A stretch of DNA of 64,000 nt, from contig CAVQAW010000003.1 of assembly GCA_963710535.1 (NCBI GenBank), positions 62,001 to 126,000 on the forward strand. The letters are read 5' to 3'. A program made the position numbers and the translations under genes. This document shows positions 8,357 to 17,758 of the stretch, one piece after another (within the stretch, counting starts at the first letter, position 1; each line of letters starts with the position of its first letter). The notes beneath the pieces are model-generated. The model saw nothing but the letters and a program-made list of their open reading frames with translations, was not told where the DNA came from and did not search any database. Source of the DNA: Pelagihabitans sp963710535. GTDB taxonomy: Bacteria > Bacteroidota > Bacteroidia > Flavobacteriales > Flavobacteriaceae.

Positions 8357-8917
8357 ATGTTACTTAAGGAGGTTTTGTATTTTTTAAAAAAGCCTGTTTA
8401 TCAGGTAGATGAAAATACTGATCTTAAGTATAGATTTGTTATTTTTAAAAGTTTGCTGCTCTATTCCCTGCTATTCAGTTTTGTGCTAGGGGTGCTTTTG
8501 GCACTTTTGGAAAATGGTTTTGATTTGGATTTGGGCCAACATGCCTTGGATACTTTTTTATCTAAATATCCACCCATGTTTTTATTGTTTGTAGCTGCGT
8601 TCCTCGCGCCCTTAATGGAAGAAATTTTCTTCAGGGGTCCCTTGATTTTTTTTAAAGGACATCGCCGGTTCCCGTTTGTGTTTTATCTGATTACCCTGAT
8701 TTTTGGGTTCGTGCATCTTTCCAATTTCGGGATCAATACCAAGATTATTTTGCTATCGCCCCTATTGGTAGCGCCTCAATTGTGCGTAGGGCTGATATTG
8801 GGCTTTATCAGGGTACGATTCGGACTTATATGGTCCATTGGCCTGCACGCATGCTATAACCTTATCTTGGTCGGGCCCGTCCTTGCCTTTCACCTTATCG
8901 AATCATCGTCCAAATGA
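8357..8917 (+). CDS. CPBP family intramembrane glutamic protease (CAAX-like)
   Basis: A 186-residue integral membrane protein with the ABI/CPBP motifs: EEIFFRG (88-94, paired glutamates and Arg), FVHLSNFG (His120) and a third element HACYN (His164, Asn168). Several hydrophobic segments cover residues 32-52, 75-90, 105-150 and 158-180. The family cleaves peptides within the membrane (Rce1 type); substrates in bacteria are mostly unknown. The last codons overlap the start of the next gene by 4 bases, showing translational coupling. Confidence 0.85.
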   Translation: MLLKEVLYFLKKPVYQVDENTDLKYRFVIFKSLLLYSLLFSFVLGVLLALLENGFDLDLGQHALDTFLSKYPPMFLLFVAAFLAPLMEEIFFRGPLIFFKGHRRFPFVFYLITLIFGFVHLSNFGINTKIILLSPLLVAPQLCVGLILGFIRVRFGLIWSIGLHACYNLILVGPVLAFHLIESSSK

Positions 8918-9678
8918 ATCAAAAAACACTCCAGGAATTTCTTGATGCGAAAGTGGAGCAATATAACCGGCCACTGTTTCTGGAAACCGATCCCATTGTT
9001 GTGCCCCATCGATTCACCTTAAAAGAAGACATAGAGATCAGTGCCTTTTTAACGGCCACTATCGCTTGGGGCAATCGCAAAAGCATCATCCAAAATGCCG
9101 GCCGTTTAATGGATTTAATGGATAATGCGCCCTTCGATTTTGTCATGAATCACCAAAAAAAGGATCTACTTACCCTTGCGGGTTTTGTGCACAGGACCTT
9201 TAATGGGGCTGACCTACAATATTTTATCCAAGGCTTGCGGAACATATATGAAAAACATCATGGCATCGAAGCCGTTTTTTCGAAGTACCAGGAACCGAAA
9301 AATCTACAACCGGCCATCTCTACCTTCAAACAGGTATTTTTTGAACTTGCCCATCCCGAGAGGAGCAAGAAGCACGTGAGCGATCCCATGCGCGGATCTG
9401 CGGCGAAACGGATCAATATGTTTCTGCGTTGGATGGTCAGGGACGCTTCCACTGGGGTCGATTTTGGATTGTGGCCCCGGATAAGTCCTTCCCAATTATC
9501 TTGTCCCTTGGATGTACATTCGGGCAGGGTCGCGAGAAAACTTGGGCTATTGAAAAGGAAACAGAACGATGCTAAAGCGCTGGTGGAACTTGACCATGGT
9601 CTAAGAAGTCTCGACCCCATCGATCCGGTGAAGTATGATTTTGCACTCTTTGGTCTTGGGGTTTTTGAAAAATTCTAA
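8914..9678 (+). CDS. TIGR02757 family protein
   Basis: A 254-residue soluble protein starting inside the end of the CPBP gene (ATGA overlap). Characteristic segments are ISAFLTATIAWGNRK near 45-60, KRINMFLRWMVR near 165, and PLDVHSGRVARKLGL near 200. This matches the Bacteroidota family TIGR02757 (DUF2400), whose helix-rich fold recalls HhH DNA glycosylases; no activity is established to my knowledge. The pairing with a membrane protease is seen here; a functional link is not shown. Confidence 0.85.
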   Translation: MNQKTLQEFLDAKVEQYNRPLFLETDPIVVPHRFTLKEDIEISAFLTATIAWGNRKSIIQNAGRLMDLMDNAPFDFVMNHQKKDLLTLAGFVHRTFNGADLQYFIQGLRNIYEKHHGIEAVFSKYQEPKNLQPAISTFKQVFFELAHPERSKKHVSDPMRGSAAKRINMFLRWMVRDASTGVDFGLWPRISPSQLSCPLDVHSGRVARKLGLLKRKQNDAKALVELDHGLRSLDPIDPVKYDFALFGLGVFEKF

Positions 9679-9730
9679 AGCAGTGGATAAAACAATATCC
9701 TAAGACTATCCAGTTCGCCTACCCGAGGAT

Positions 9731-10867
9731 TCAGCCAACGATTCCAAGGGTGCCCAAATCAAGCGCCACCTTATTTCCGCCATCTTTAATCGATCGATAT
9801 ATAGCCTCCACAATGATCATGTCGCGTTTGCCCATTTCCCCCGGGGCCTTGTTTGGCGTGCCCATTAAAATATGACTTGCAAAATCATCCATCTGTAATT
9901 GCTGCTGGCTCTTAAAAGGAAATTTTATTTCGATACCCTCAGAGGTCCGTCCGGCCAGCGGGCCATAGCTGTGGCAGGGATTCAATTCTGCCCATCCGCT
10001 TTCAAAGGAGACGAAAAGCCTGTTGGCATTGGCGTTATGGGAAGTAAATACATGCCCTACCACGGCATCGGGAAATTCCATTTGAGCGGTAATCGTCTCG
10101 TCCGTGTCCTTAAAATATTCCGGTCGCGAACTGAATTCCTGTGCCGAAACCGAAATCGGGTTCTTTCCGGTGCCGTAAATATTGCTCTGGATAGCGTAAA
10201 CGCCCATGTTCATCAAGGCACCCCCTCCAGATAAACTTCTGTTCAATCGCCATTGCCCTGGGTTCCCTCGAGAAATATAGGCCGCATCGGAAGATACATA
10301 CTGTACGGTTCCATAAAGCTTTTCCTTTACCAGCCGTTTTATTTCATCGGTATAAGGATCTGATTGCATGCGGTAACCCACACTTAATTTTACACCGGCA
10401 CTGCTGCAGGCCTCGATAATCGCATCGCATTCCGCGACGCTCACTGCCATGGGTTTTTCACAAATTACATGTTTACCCGCCTTTGCCGCTCGAATGCAGA
10501 ATTCGGCATGCATACTGTTGGGCAAAACCACATAAACGATATCGATATCCTTGTTATCGGCTATCGAATCGAAATTGTCATAGTTATAAATATTCTGCTT
10601 CGGTATCGCATATCTTTCGGCCCACATTCTTTCCTTTTCCGGAGTCCCGGTCACGATGCCCGCAAGATAACAGTGTTCGGCATTTTGAAGTGCGGGCGCC
10701 AATTGTCCCCCACTGTAGCCGCCGAGCCCTACCAGGGCAATCCCCAACTTGCTTTTTTGTGCGCCCAGGCCCATACCGCAAGCCCACGGCATCCCTGCCA
10801 AAAGCACCGTACCGGTGACGCCTTGGGCCAAGCGGCTGTTAAAAGTCCTTCTGTCGATCGATTTCAT
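9731..10867 (-). CDS. Tat-exported Gfo/Idh/MocA family oxidoreductase
   Basis: About 378 residues. I chose the ATG at 10867 (MKSIDRRTF), which puts the twin arginines at 6-7; an ATG four codons earlier (10879) is possible. After the signal comes a Rossmann domain with GLGGYSGGQL (near 50-60) and the family stretch CEKPMAVSVAECD, then the C-terminal beta-sheet domain. The closest feel is to periplasmic glucose-fructose oxidoreductase-like enzymes (GYRMQSDPYTDEI, SRGNPGQWRLN), which keep a tightly bound NADP. Substrate unknown. It stands alone between the TIGR02757 gene and the fasciclin gene. Confidence 0.82.
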   Translation of the reverse strand: MKSIDRRTFNSRLAQGVTGTVLLAGMPWACGMGLGAQKSKLGIALVGLGGYSGGQLAPALQNAEHCYLAGIVTGTPEKERMWAERYAIPKQNIYNYDNFDSIADNKDIDIVYVVLPNSMHAEFCIRAAKAGKHVICEKPMAVSVAECDAIIEACSSAGVKLSVGYRMQSDPYTDEIKRLVKEKLYGTVQYVSSDAAYISRGNPGQWRLNRSLSGGGALMNMGVYAIQSNIYGTGKNPISVSAQEFSSRPEYFKDTDETITAQMEFPDAVVGHVFTSHNANANRLFVSFESGWAELNPCHSYGPLAGRTSEGIEIKFPFKSQQQLQMDDFASHILMGTPNKAPGEMGKRDMIIVEAIYRSIKDGGNKVALDLGTLGIVG

Positions 10868-11012
10868 AGTGTATTCCATTTAAGCTTGTTTCTTAAAATT
10901 ACAAATAATATGGCAAGGGTTGATATTCTTCCTAGACGTAGAAATCGGGTTCCTTGGATACCCAACAGGGCAGCAGGTTTTTCGGTTTAGCGAAGTGCAA
11001 GGGGAATATCAT

Positions 11013-11047
11013 CAAAAAAAAACCGTCACCCCAAGGGGTAACGGTTC
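11013..11047 (-). terminator. Rho-independent terminator of the fasciclin lipoprotein gene
   Basis: Read on the minus strand, AACCGTTACCCC pairs with GGTGACGGTT across a short TTGG loop (one mismatch) and is followed by a run of nine T. It begins about 20 bases after the stop at 11069. Confidence 0.85.
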
Positions 11048-11068
11048 TGCATATATATCGATGTAAGA

Positions 11069-11653
11069 TCATGGCATCACTACCGTATCGATAGCGTGTA
11101 TGATTCCATTGGAAGCCATCACATCGGCCATAACCACTTTAGAGGTTCCTCCTTTTGAATCTTTAAGCATTACATTACCATCGACCAGGGAAAGTTCTAT
11201 GGTTTCGCCCTGTACCGTTGTTACCGTGAAAGTTCCGTTGTTCGCCGTAATGGCATCTATGACAGCTGCAGCGTTGAAAGCGCCTGATACCACATGATAG
11301 GTCAAGATACCGGTTAGGGTGGATTTACTCTCGGGCTTTAATAGATTATCCACAGTTCCGGCGGGTAACTTTGCAAAAGCCTCGTTGGTCGGGGCAAATA
11401 CCGTAAATGGGCCTTCGCTGCTCAAGGTAACAACAAGATCCGCAGCCTTTACCGCGGCAACAAGGGTGGTGAAGTTTTCATTCCCGGCAGCCACTTCAAC
11501 TATATTCGGAGTCTCCATGATGGGTTCCACAGCTTCCTTTACTTCTTCCATGGCTTCTCCGGCAACTTCTTCCACTTCTTTTTTCTTTTCGCCGCATCCC
11601 ACGAACAGTAGGGCCGCGAATGCAAATAGGGTAATTGATTTAAACATTTTCAT
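11069..11653 (-). CDS. Fasciclin (FAS1) domain lipoprotein
   Basis: A 194-residue lipoprotein: signal 1-19, lipobox FVGC with Cys20, an acidic Glu-rich spacer (22-47), then a single FAS1 domain (about 50-194). FAS1 marks are LSSEGPFTVFAPTNEAF and TYHVVSG, and the end DVMASNGIIHAIDTVVMP. FAS1 domains mediate adhesion or matrix binding; in flavobacteria small single-domain lipoproteins like this are common and abundant. It has its own terminator and is divergent from the S10 peptidase gene, so it is a single-gene unit. Confidence 0.9.
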   Translation of the reverse strand: MKMFKSITLFAFAALLFVGCGEKKKEVEEVAGEAMEEVKEAVEPIMETPNIVEVAAGNENFTTLVAAVKAADLVVTLSSEGPFTVFAPTNEAFAKLPAGTVDNLLKPESKSTLTGILTYHVVSGAFNAAAVIDAITANNGTFTVTTVQGETIELSLVDGNVMLKDSKGGTSKVVMADVMASNGIIHAIDTVVMP

Positions 11654-11756
11654 AAATTATAGTTTTTAAGTTTGGGTAAAACTAATGGGAAATATTGGAT
11701 CGAAGTCTTAAAATATTGTTTAATTTTTTGATAATTTTCTTAAACAGTATAAAAAA

Positions 11757-11787
11757 TTTGTTGTATTTTCCGAAATGCATATTTTTA
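11757..11787 (+). promoter_or_regulatory. Promoter for the S10 peptidase gene (TTTG-N19-TATTTTTA)
   Basis: TTTG at 11757-11760, a spacer of exactly 19 bases, then TATTTTTA at 11780-11787 (one mismatch to TAnnTTTG). This overlaps the upstream in-frame ATG at 11775, which therefore cannot be the main start; the ATG at 11811 fits. Confidence 0.55.
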
Positions 11788-11810
11788 GCGTTCAACAAAT
11801 ACCACAAATC

Positions 11811-13298
11811 ATGAGGACCTCAATTAATCTTATTTGCTTGATATGCATTCCGATAACTATAATCTCCCAGAACAGAAAACTCCCAATCGACACCATGGTG
11901 ACTACCCAACACAGTGTCACCATCGATGGCATACTGGTCAATTATACCGCCCAAACGGGTACACAACCTGTTTGGGATGAAAATGGAAAACCCATAGCTG
12001 CACTTCATTACACCTATTACACCCGAGATAATGTGAAGAATCGGGACGAGCGCCCTCTACTGATGTCATTTAATGGAGGACCCGGCTCAGGGTCTGTGTG
12101 GATGCACCTGGCCTATACCGGTCCGCGTATTTTAAAAATAGACGATGAAGGATATCCCGTTCAGCCCTATGGGGTAAAGGAAAACCCTTTTTCGGTTCTG
12201 GACGTGACCGACATCGTTTATGTAAATCCTGTCAATACCGGCTATAGTAGATCTATTCCTGAATCCGGTGAAGAAGTTGACCGGAAAAAGTTCTTCGGTA
12301 TCAACGCCGATACAAAATACTTGGCAGAATGGCTCAACACCTTCGTAACAAGGAATAACCGATGGCGTTCTCCTAAGTATATCATCGGGGAGAGCTATGG
12401 GGGTACCCGGGTAATGGGTCTGTCACTGGCCTTGCAAAACCAACAATGGATGTACCTCAACGGTGTGATCATGGTTTCCCCTGCCGATTACAAAATATTG
12501 AATGCCGACGGCCCTGTTTCGGAAGCGATCAACCTTCCTTATTTTACCGCAGCGGCTTGGTACCATAAAGCCCTGCCCCAGGCTTTGCAACAAAAAGACT
12601 TGCTGGAAATTCTTCCCGAATCTGAAACATATGCCATCGATACCCTGATTCCAGCCTTGGCAAAAGGTGGTTTCATCGACGAGGCGGAAAAAAATGCGGT
12701 AGCCGAAAAAATGGCATATTACTCTGGGCTTTCCAAGCAAGAAATCCTTGATCTTAATTTGGCGGTGCCCACTGGATATTTTTGGAAGAACCTTTTGAAA
12801 GCAAAGGGTGGCTACAATATCGGCCGGTTGGATAGCCGATATCTTGGCATCGACCGACAGCTTGCGGGGATACGTCCCGATTATAGCGCCGAACTCACTT
12901 CCTGGTTGCACAGCTTCACGCCTGCAATCAATTTTTATCTGCAAGAAGAGCTTCAATTCAAGACCGATGTAAAATACAACATGTTCGGACCTGTAAGTCC
13001 GTGGGACGAAAGCGACGACAATACCAGGGACAACCTAAGGCAGGCCATGGCGCAGAACCCTTATTTGAACGTGATGGTCCAAAGCGGCTATTATGATGGC
13101 GCCACCAATTATTTCAATGCAAAGTATACCATGTGGCAAATCGATCCCAGTGGCAGAATGAAAGATCGCTTCTCCTTTAAAGGGTATAGAAGTGGTCACA
13201 TGATGTACCTGAGAAGGGAAGATCTAAAAAATGCAAACGACGACATCCGCAATTTTATTGAGCGTACCATGGCCCATGGGAAATCGGCCAAATATTGA
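11811..13298 (+). CDS. Secreted S10 family serine carboxypeptidase
   Basis: About 495 residues from ATG 11811, which gives a clean signal peptide (1-20); an earlier ATG at 11775 lies inside the promoter. The alpha/beta hydrolase triad is visible: Ser195 in GESYGGTR, Asp429 in GYYDGATN and His463 in SGHMMYLR. The oxyanion stretch SFNGGPGSGSVWMH near residue 85-98 is the classic S10 signature. S10 enzymes remove C-terminal residues from peptides, usually at acidic pH. It is probably periplasmic or secreted and used for peptide scavenging. The following small gene is 63 bases away. Confidence 0.9.
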   Translation: MRTSINLICLICIPITIISQNRKLPIDTMVTTQHSVTIDGILVNYTAQTGTQPVWDENGKPIAALHYTYYTRDNVKNRDERPLLMSFNGGPGSGSVWMHLAYTGPRILKIDDEGYPVQPYGVKENPFSVLDVTDIVYVNPVNTGYSRSIPESGEEVDRKKFFGINADTKYLAEWLNTFVTRNNRWRSPKYIIGESYGGTRVMGLSLALQNQQWMYLNGVIMVSPADYKILNADGPVSEAINLPYFTAAAWYHKALPQALQQKDLLEILPESETYAIDTLIPALAKGGFIDEAEKNAVAEKMAYYSGLSKQEILDLNLAVPTGYFWKNLLKAKGGYNIGRLDSRYLGIDRQLAGIRPDYSAELTSWLHSFTPAINFYLQEELQFKTDVKYNMFGPVSPWDESDDNTRDNLRQAMAQNPYLNVMVQSGYYDGATNYFNAKYTMWQIDPSGRMKDRFSFKGYRSGHMMYLRREDLKNANDDIRNFIERTMAHGKSAKY

Positions 13299-13361
13299 AT
13301 TCCCCCAAACATTAAATGAATCCCTTAAACAAGAATCAGAATAAGGCCTAAACCATTTCAA

Positions 13362-13760
13362 ATGTTAAAATGCACATACTCCATCGAAAATAAAGGAACC
13401 TATTTGGACCTAAAGGTGGAGGGCTACTATTTTTTCAAAGACTTTATAAAATTCCCGAAAATCATTTTGAACCATTCCCAAGCCACGGGGATCTACAGGA
13501 CCCTGTTCAACGGCGCATTGCTTCAAGATACCGACGCCTCGATTGTTGACAGGTTCTTTCTGGGGGAAAAGATTGCTGAAGTATTGCGTCATAAGGTGAA
13601 GCTCGCCATCGTTTGGCCCACCAAGGATATCGGTCAGTTCATGGAAGTCGTCGCCATGAACCGGGCCGCATATGTGAGGATTGTTAGCAGTCCGCAAACC
13701 GCTCTGCAGTGGCTGATGAGCGAAACCGAAGGGGAAACCGAAACAGCCTTGCTGAATTGA
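13362..13760 (+). CDS. Hypothetical protein, SpoIIAA/STAS-like fold suspected
   Basis: A 132-residue soluble protein without signal or membrane segment. The pattern of a first beta pair (LDLKVEGYY), a helix with DRFFLGEKIAEVL, a hydrophobic strand KLAIVW, and a C-terminal helix ending QTALQWLMSE resembles the SpoIIAA-like / STAS domain proteins that I know as small stand-alone proteins in Bacteroidota. Function unknown. The C-terminus is Glu/Thr-rich and looks disordered. Confidence 0.55.
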   Translation: MLKCTYSIENKGTYLDLKVEGYYFFKDFIKFPKIILNHSQATGIYRTLFNGALLQDTDASIVDRFFLGEKIAEVLRHKVKLAIVWPTKDIGQFMEVVAMNRAAYVRIVSSPQTALQWLMSETEGETETALLN

Positions 13761-14113
13761 GCCGCCATGGCCGTTAAGGTTTTTTGTAGATTGCTTCAGA
13801 TTGAGCACCATTACCCCAACCTCTTTTCAGAATTCCAAAAATATCCGTGTAGCTTTTTAGATTTCTTTGCCTGAAACCACGGTTCGTTTGCCTGCACCGT
13901 TCCAAGTTTTTACCGAGAAGTACTCCGTTTTGAAAATTATCGGTATCTTTAAAAGACATTCCGGTACCTAAGAACCTTGGGTACATGGAAAGCCAAATTG
14001 GGCCGCATCTTTCGCAACGGCGAATATCCCTAAAATATAATGGATGAAACCATGGCGATAGATGATAATACCCTATGATCAAAGCATTTGAACCACCAAT
14101 AACTCCCATACCG
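13761..14113 (+). other. Intergenic stretch with no supported gene
   Basis: About 350 bases between two plus-strand genes. An open frame runs through it on the minus strand, but its translation looks like random sequence (no signal, no hydrophobic pattern, no family). No RNA gene or strong repeat was seen. It may hold the promoter for the lipoprotein at 14114. Confidence 0.4.
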
Positions 14114-14722
14114 ATGAAAACGAAAAAATTTTACTTTGCCGCAACGCTCTTCCTGACTTTGGCCATGAGCTGTGGTCAAAATGTTCCTTCCAAAGAATGG
14201 CAAATAGAGACGGCAATGATGGCCGCCCCTGAAGAATATAGGGCCGGGGCCAAAATCTACGGATATGCCCCCGACGGAAGTTTTGTAACCTTAAGGGAAG
14301 GCACCAACTCCTATGTTTGTTTGGCAGATGATCCCACCAAGGAAGGCTTTTCCACTGCCGCCTATCAATCGAGTCTCGATCCCTTTATGGCCCGTGGCCG
14401 GGAATTGAAGGCCGAGGGCAAGGAAGGGCAGGAAGTTTTTGATATCAGGGAGGCCGAGGTAAAGGCCGGTACCCTAAAGATGCCCGATAGGGCGACCCTC
14501 TGTGTGTTTACCGGAACGGTTGACCCGGAAACCCAAAAGATTGAAAACCCCTACTTGCGATATGTTTTCTATGTGCCTTATGCCACTGGGGAATCAACCG
14601 GCCTGCCCACCAAGCCCACCCCACCGGGCCATGCCTGGTTAATGGATCCCGGAACCCATAGGGCCCATATCATGATCAGCCCGCCGAAAGAGGAGCCAGG
14701 GAAGGAAAATAAAGGAAATTAA
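14114..14722 (+). CDS. Conserved hypothetical lipoprotein
   Basis: About 202 residues from ATG 14114; an in-frame ATG 13 codons earlier lacks a signal-like N-terminus, whereas 14114 gives KTKKF plus a hydrophobic core and the lipobox LAMSC (Cys near 20). The mature part is soluble, with segments RAGAKIYGYAPDGSF, LREGTNSYVCLADDP and, near the end, PPGHAWLMDPGTHRAHIMI. I do not recognise a named domain. The gene is followed after 21 bases by the CAT-like gene in the same direction. Confidence 0.6.
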   Translation: MKTKKFYFAATLFLTLAMSCGQNVPSKEWQIETAMMAAPEEYRAGAKIYGYAPDGSFVTLREGTNSYVCLADDPTKEGFSTAAYQSSLDPFMARGRELKAEGKEGQEVFDIREAEVKAGTLKMPDRATLCVFTGTVDPETQKIENPYLRYVFYVPYATGESTGLPTKPTPPGHAWLMDPGTHRAHIMISPPKEEPGKENKGN

Positions 14723-14743
14723 TCGTAAAGGCAATGTTTTAAA

Positions 14744-15385
14744 ATGAAACCTATCACCTTCACCAACCCGCATCGCAAAAAGCATTTTGACTTTTTCAAT
14801 GCGATGGACCATCCCCATTTTAACCTTACTGCCAATGTGAACATCACGGCACTTCACGCCTTTATTAAGAAAAATGAACTTCCCTTGACCCCTTGTATCG
14901 TATACCTCATTGCGAGGGCTGCCAATGAAATTCCGGAATTCCGATGGCGCATCCATGGGAAGCAGGTCAATGAACATGAGACGGTACGGCCTTCTTTTAC
15001 GGTACCTACTGCCGAAGCGGATGTTTTTAGTTTTTGTACGGTGTCTTATGAGCCGTATGCACCCACCTTTATAGAAAATGCGCAGGAAAAAATATATGAA
15101 ATGAACCACAGCCCATCTTTGGAGGATGATGATGGTCAAGATGATTATCTTTTTCTGTCTACCATACCTTGGATAAGCTTTACCGGATTACAACATGCCA
15201 TGCACTATCATCCAGTTGATAGCGTACCCAGGATCACATGGGGCAAATTTTTTGAACAGGACTGGAAATTGATGATGCCCTTAAACGTGCAAGCGCACCA
15301 TGCCTTGGTGGATGGGCGTCATATCGGGGCCTATTTTGACTTGTTGGGGGAAATAGCAGCCAAGCCCGCCGATTATTTTACTTAG
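14744..15385 (+). CDS. Chloramphenicol acetyltransferase-like (type A CAT fold) protein
   Basis: A 213-residue cytoplasmic protein with the CAT trimer fold signature. The catalytic motif HHALVDGRH is present (His185-His186 region), as are the N-terminal FDFFNAMDHP and the central SFTVPTAEADVFSF. Classical CAT enzymes acetylate chloramphenicol, but many flavobacterial members are chromosomal and of unknown substrate; resistance cannot be claimed from sequence. It lies 21 bases downstream of a lipoprotein gene, probably co-transcribed. Confidence 0.85.
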   Translation: MKPITFTNPHRKKHFDFFNAMDHPHFNLTANVNITALHAFIKKNELPLTPCIVYLIARAANEIPEFRWRIHGKQVNEHETVRPSFTVPTAEADVFSFCTVSYEPYAPTFIENAQEKIYEMNHSPSLEDDDGQDDYLFLSTIPWISFTGLQHAMHYHPVDSVPRITWGKFFEQDWKLMMPLNVQAHHALVDGRHIGAYFDLLGEIAAKPADYFT

Positions 15386-15460
15386 ACCATAAATATCAAT
15401 ATCTTACCGCTTCGAATTCATGTAATCGATCATAAGATCAACGAACGAAACCAACCCATC

Positions 15461-16750
15461 ATGTCAAAACTCCATTTTGCAATATTCGCAATTTCTTTAT
15501 CTGTTTGCACCCTGCTGTCGGCACAGTCTACCCCCTTCCTTTTTGGGGATGCCTTGCCCGATGCCCCGGAACTTGCGGCAAGGGGGCAATACAAGGTCGG
15601 CGTCCAGACGCTCCAATTGGTTCATAAGGGGCAAATCGATGTGCTGAAAAGCCAAAATGGCAACGATCCGCTCTATGATCGTCCGTTGACGGTTGAGGTC
15701 TGGTATCCGGCGCAACTCGCCGAAGGAACAGTGGAACTGGTAGCATATGATCAGCTCTTGGGAACCGCAAACGATTCCCTACGACCACTTATTCCCATTA
15801 AAACGATGGGAAGATCGATGCGTGCCGCCGAACCCTTGGCAGACGCCTCCAAATATCCGCTCATAGTGGTTTCCCATGGCTACGTGGGCTCACGCTACCT
15901 GATGACCTATCTCACCGAAAATTTGGCATCGAAAGGGTATGTCGTAGTCGCCATCGATCATACCGATTCGACTTTCGGCGATGCGGGGGCCTTTCAAAGT
16001 ACATTGTTGAACCGTGCGAAAGACATCCATTTTGTGATCGATGAAATCGAATCGCTTACCGCCGAAGATTCTAAAAGCTTCCTTCGCAATTTGGTCGACA
16101 CACAAAACACGGCGATCATCGGTTATTCGATGGGCGGCTATGGTGTTTTGAATGTTGCGGGTGCTGGGTACAGCAATCAGCTTGGCGCTTTTTTTGTCGG
16201 GATGACAGGAGGTAGCAAAGCGATCGAAGTACTTACCGCCGGCAATCCAAACTACAAAGGGGGGCAAGATCAAAGAATAAAGGCGGTCATCGCCTTCGCC
16301 CCATGGGGCATGGAGCGGGGCGTATGGGATACAGAAGGGCTGCTAGGGCTGAAAACACCTACTTTTTTTGTGGCCGGGAGCCAAGACGATATTTCAGGTT
16401 ACGAAAAGGGCATCAAGGCAATTTATAATGGCGCCCGCAATGCCGACCGTTATTTGCTCACCTATCGCAATGCCCGCCATAATGTTGCGCCCAACCCTCC
16501 ACCAGTGGAATCTTTGGCCCCGGGACTTCCTTTGGATGAGTATTATCGCTATGCAGAGCCATCATGGGATGAACGTCGTCTCAACAATATCAATCAACAT
16601 TTTGTGACCGCTTTTTTAGGGCTACACCTCAAAAATGAAGATTATGAAAAGTACCTTGACCTTGAAGAAGACTCCAACGCAAAAGGCTGGCTGGGTTTTC
16701 TCCCCAGGTCTTCTACGGGAATGGAACTTCTGCATTCGGCTGCTGATTAA
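15461..16750 (+). CDS. Secreted alpha/beta hydrolase (PAF-acetylhydrolase / dienelactone hydrolase-like)
   Basis: A 429-residue protein with a signal peptide (1-22, ending SAQS). The hydrolase core has the strand PLIVVSHGYVGSRY (oxyanion region), the nucleophile elbow GYSMGGYG (Ser223) and a late ARHN histidine near residue 340. The long N-terminal segment (DRPLTVEVWYPAQL) matches the PAF-acetylhydrolase-like family that hydrolyses esters of short acyl chains. The substrate is unknown. A stable hairpin follows the stop. Confidence 0.82.
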   Translation: MSKLHFAIFAISLSVCTLLSAQSTPFLFGDALPDAPELAARGQYKVGVQTLQLVHKGQIDVLKSQNGNDPLYDRPLTVEVWYPAQLAEGTVELVAYDQLLGTANDSLRPLIPIKTMGRSMRAAEPLADASKYPLIVVSHGYVGSRYLMTYLTENLASKGYVVVAIDHTDSTFGDAGAFQSTLLNRAKDIHFVIDEIESLTAEDSKSFLRNLVDTQNTAIIGYSMGGYGVLNVAGAGYSNQLGAFFVGMTGGSKAIEVLTAGNPNYKGGQDQRIKAVIAFAPWGMERGVWDTEGLLGLKTPTFFVAGSQDDISGYEKGIKAIYNGARNADRYLLTYRNARHNVAPNPPPVESLAPGLPLDEYYRYAEPSWDERRLNNINQHFVTAFLGLHLKNEDYEKYLDLEEDSNAKGWLGFLPRSSTGMELLHSAAD

Positions 16751-16758
16751 ATGATAAA

Positions 16759-16788
16759 TGCCCCCCACTCGTTAAAATTAGTGGGGCA
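16759..16788 (+). terminator. GC-rich hairpin after the alpha/beta hydrolase gene
   Basis: TGCCCCCCACT pairs with AGTGGGGCA (two unpaired C) around an A/T loop nine bases past the stop. There is no T run, so it may be a weak terminator or mRNA-end stabiliser. The rest of 16789-16999 shows nothing. Confidence 0.45.
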
Positions 16789-16999
16789 CGGAAGACCAAG
16801 GCCATTTTATGCTCGAAGCATGGTCTCCATAACGACGATGAGATAAATCTTTTCCAAAAAATCACAATAATGACTGGCCCGAGACCCAGGGTTTAAGTGA
16901 TCTTGAAAATGTTGAAGGCAGAGAGGCGAGTTTTGCGAACAACGTATTGAAAGAAGATTTCGATCGGATATTATAAGGGATACCAAAAAACAGATAGAT

Positions 17000-17686
17000 A
17001 TGAATAAATTAAAAACAATTTTGATGGCGTTGGCCGTAACCATTGGAACATTATGCAACCTGAATGCGCAAGACTGGCCCAATCTTGAACAATTTAGGGA
17101 AGCCAATGCAAAACTAAAGGCGCCAAATGCCGACGAAAACCGCGTGGTGTTTATGGGGAATTCGATTACCATTGGATGGCTGAACAAAAGGCCAGAATTT
17201 TTTGAGGGAAAACCTTATGTCAACAGGGGCATCAGTGGCCAGACCACCCCGCAGATGCTGCTGCGTTTTCGACAAGATGTGATCGATTTGCATCCAAAGG
17301 TCGTGGTCATCTTGGCCGGCACCAATGATATTGCCGGCAATACGGGACCTTCGACCATAGCAATGATAGCCGACAATATAAAATCGATGTCCGAACTGGC
17401 GCGTGCCCACGGGATAAAGGTCGTGCTCTCCTCTACCCTGCCCGCCTATGATTATCCGTGGAAGCCCGGCATGGAACCTGCCGGTAAGATCTTAGCCCTG
17501 AACAAGTTGATCCAGGCTTATGCCGAGGAGAACGGCTTTGTATACCTCGACTATTTTACTGCCATGGCAGATTCAAAAAACGGATTGCCCAAAAATTATG
17601 CTGAAGACGGAGTGCATCCCACTGTGGAAGGCTATCAAGTGATGGAACCCATGGTGGAAGCGGCCATCGCAAAAGCATTGGAATAA
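17000..17686 (+). CDS. Secreted SGNH/GDSL-type esterase
   Basis: A 228-residue protein with a signal peptide (1-23). SGNH blocks are all visible: block I GNSITIGW (Ser55), Gly in RGISGQTT (near 77-80), Asn109 in AGTNDIAG, and Asp203-His206 in DGVHPT. This subgroup acts on acylated sugars or carbohydrate esters, for example acetyl groups of polysaccharides, which would suit a glycan-using marine bacterium; that is an inference. It stands alone, and the SMP-30 gene converges on it. Confidence 0.9.
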   Translation: MNKLKTILMALAVTIGTLCNLNAQDWPNLEQFREANAKLKAPNADENRVVFMGNSITIGWLNKRPEFFEGKPYVNRGISGQTTPQMLLRFRQDVIDLHPKVVVILAGTNDIAGNTGPSTIAMIADNIKSMSELARAHGIKVVLSSTLPAYDYPWKPGMEPAGKILALNKLIQAYAEENGFVYLDYFTAMADSKNGLPKNYAEDGVHPTVEGYQVMEPMVEAAIAKALE

Positions 17687-17758
17687 ATATTTTTGACGAG
17701 GCCCGAATTTCATTGTCTTTAAATGGGCCACCTTGGTGCAAACAAAAAAATATAGGGG

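Noticed and set aside
13774..14109. Open minus-strand frame of about 110 codons in the gap before the lipoprotein gene
   Set aside because: Its translation is rich in Arg, Trp and Cys without any family pattern or signal, and it ends over the start of the real lipoprotein gene. I treat the stretch as intergenic.
14744..15385. CAT-like gene as a chloramphenicol resistance determinant
   Set aside because: The fold and HHxxxDG motif are present, but there are no mobile-element signs and chromosomal CAT-like proteins with other substrates are common in flavobacteria.
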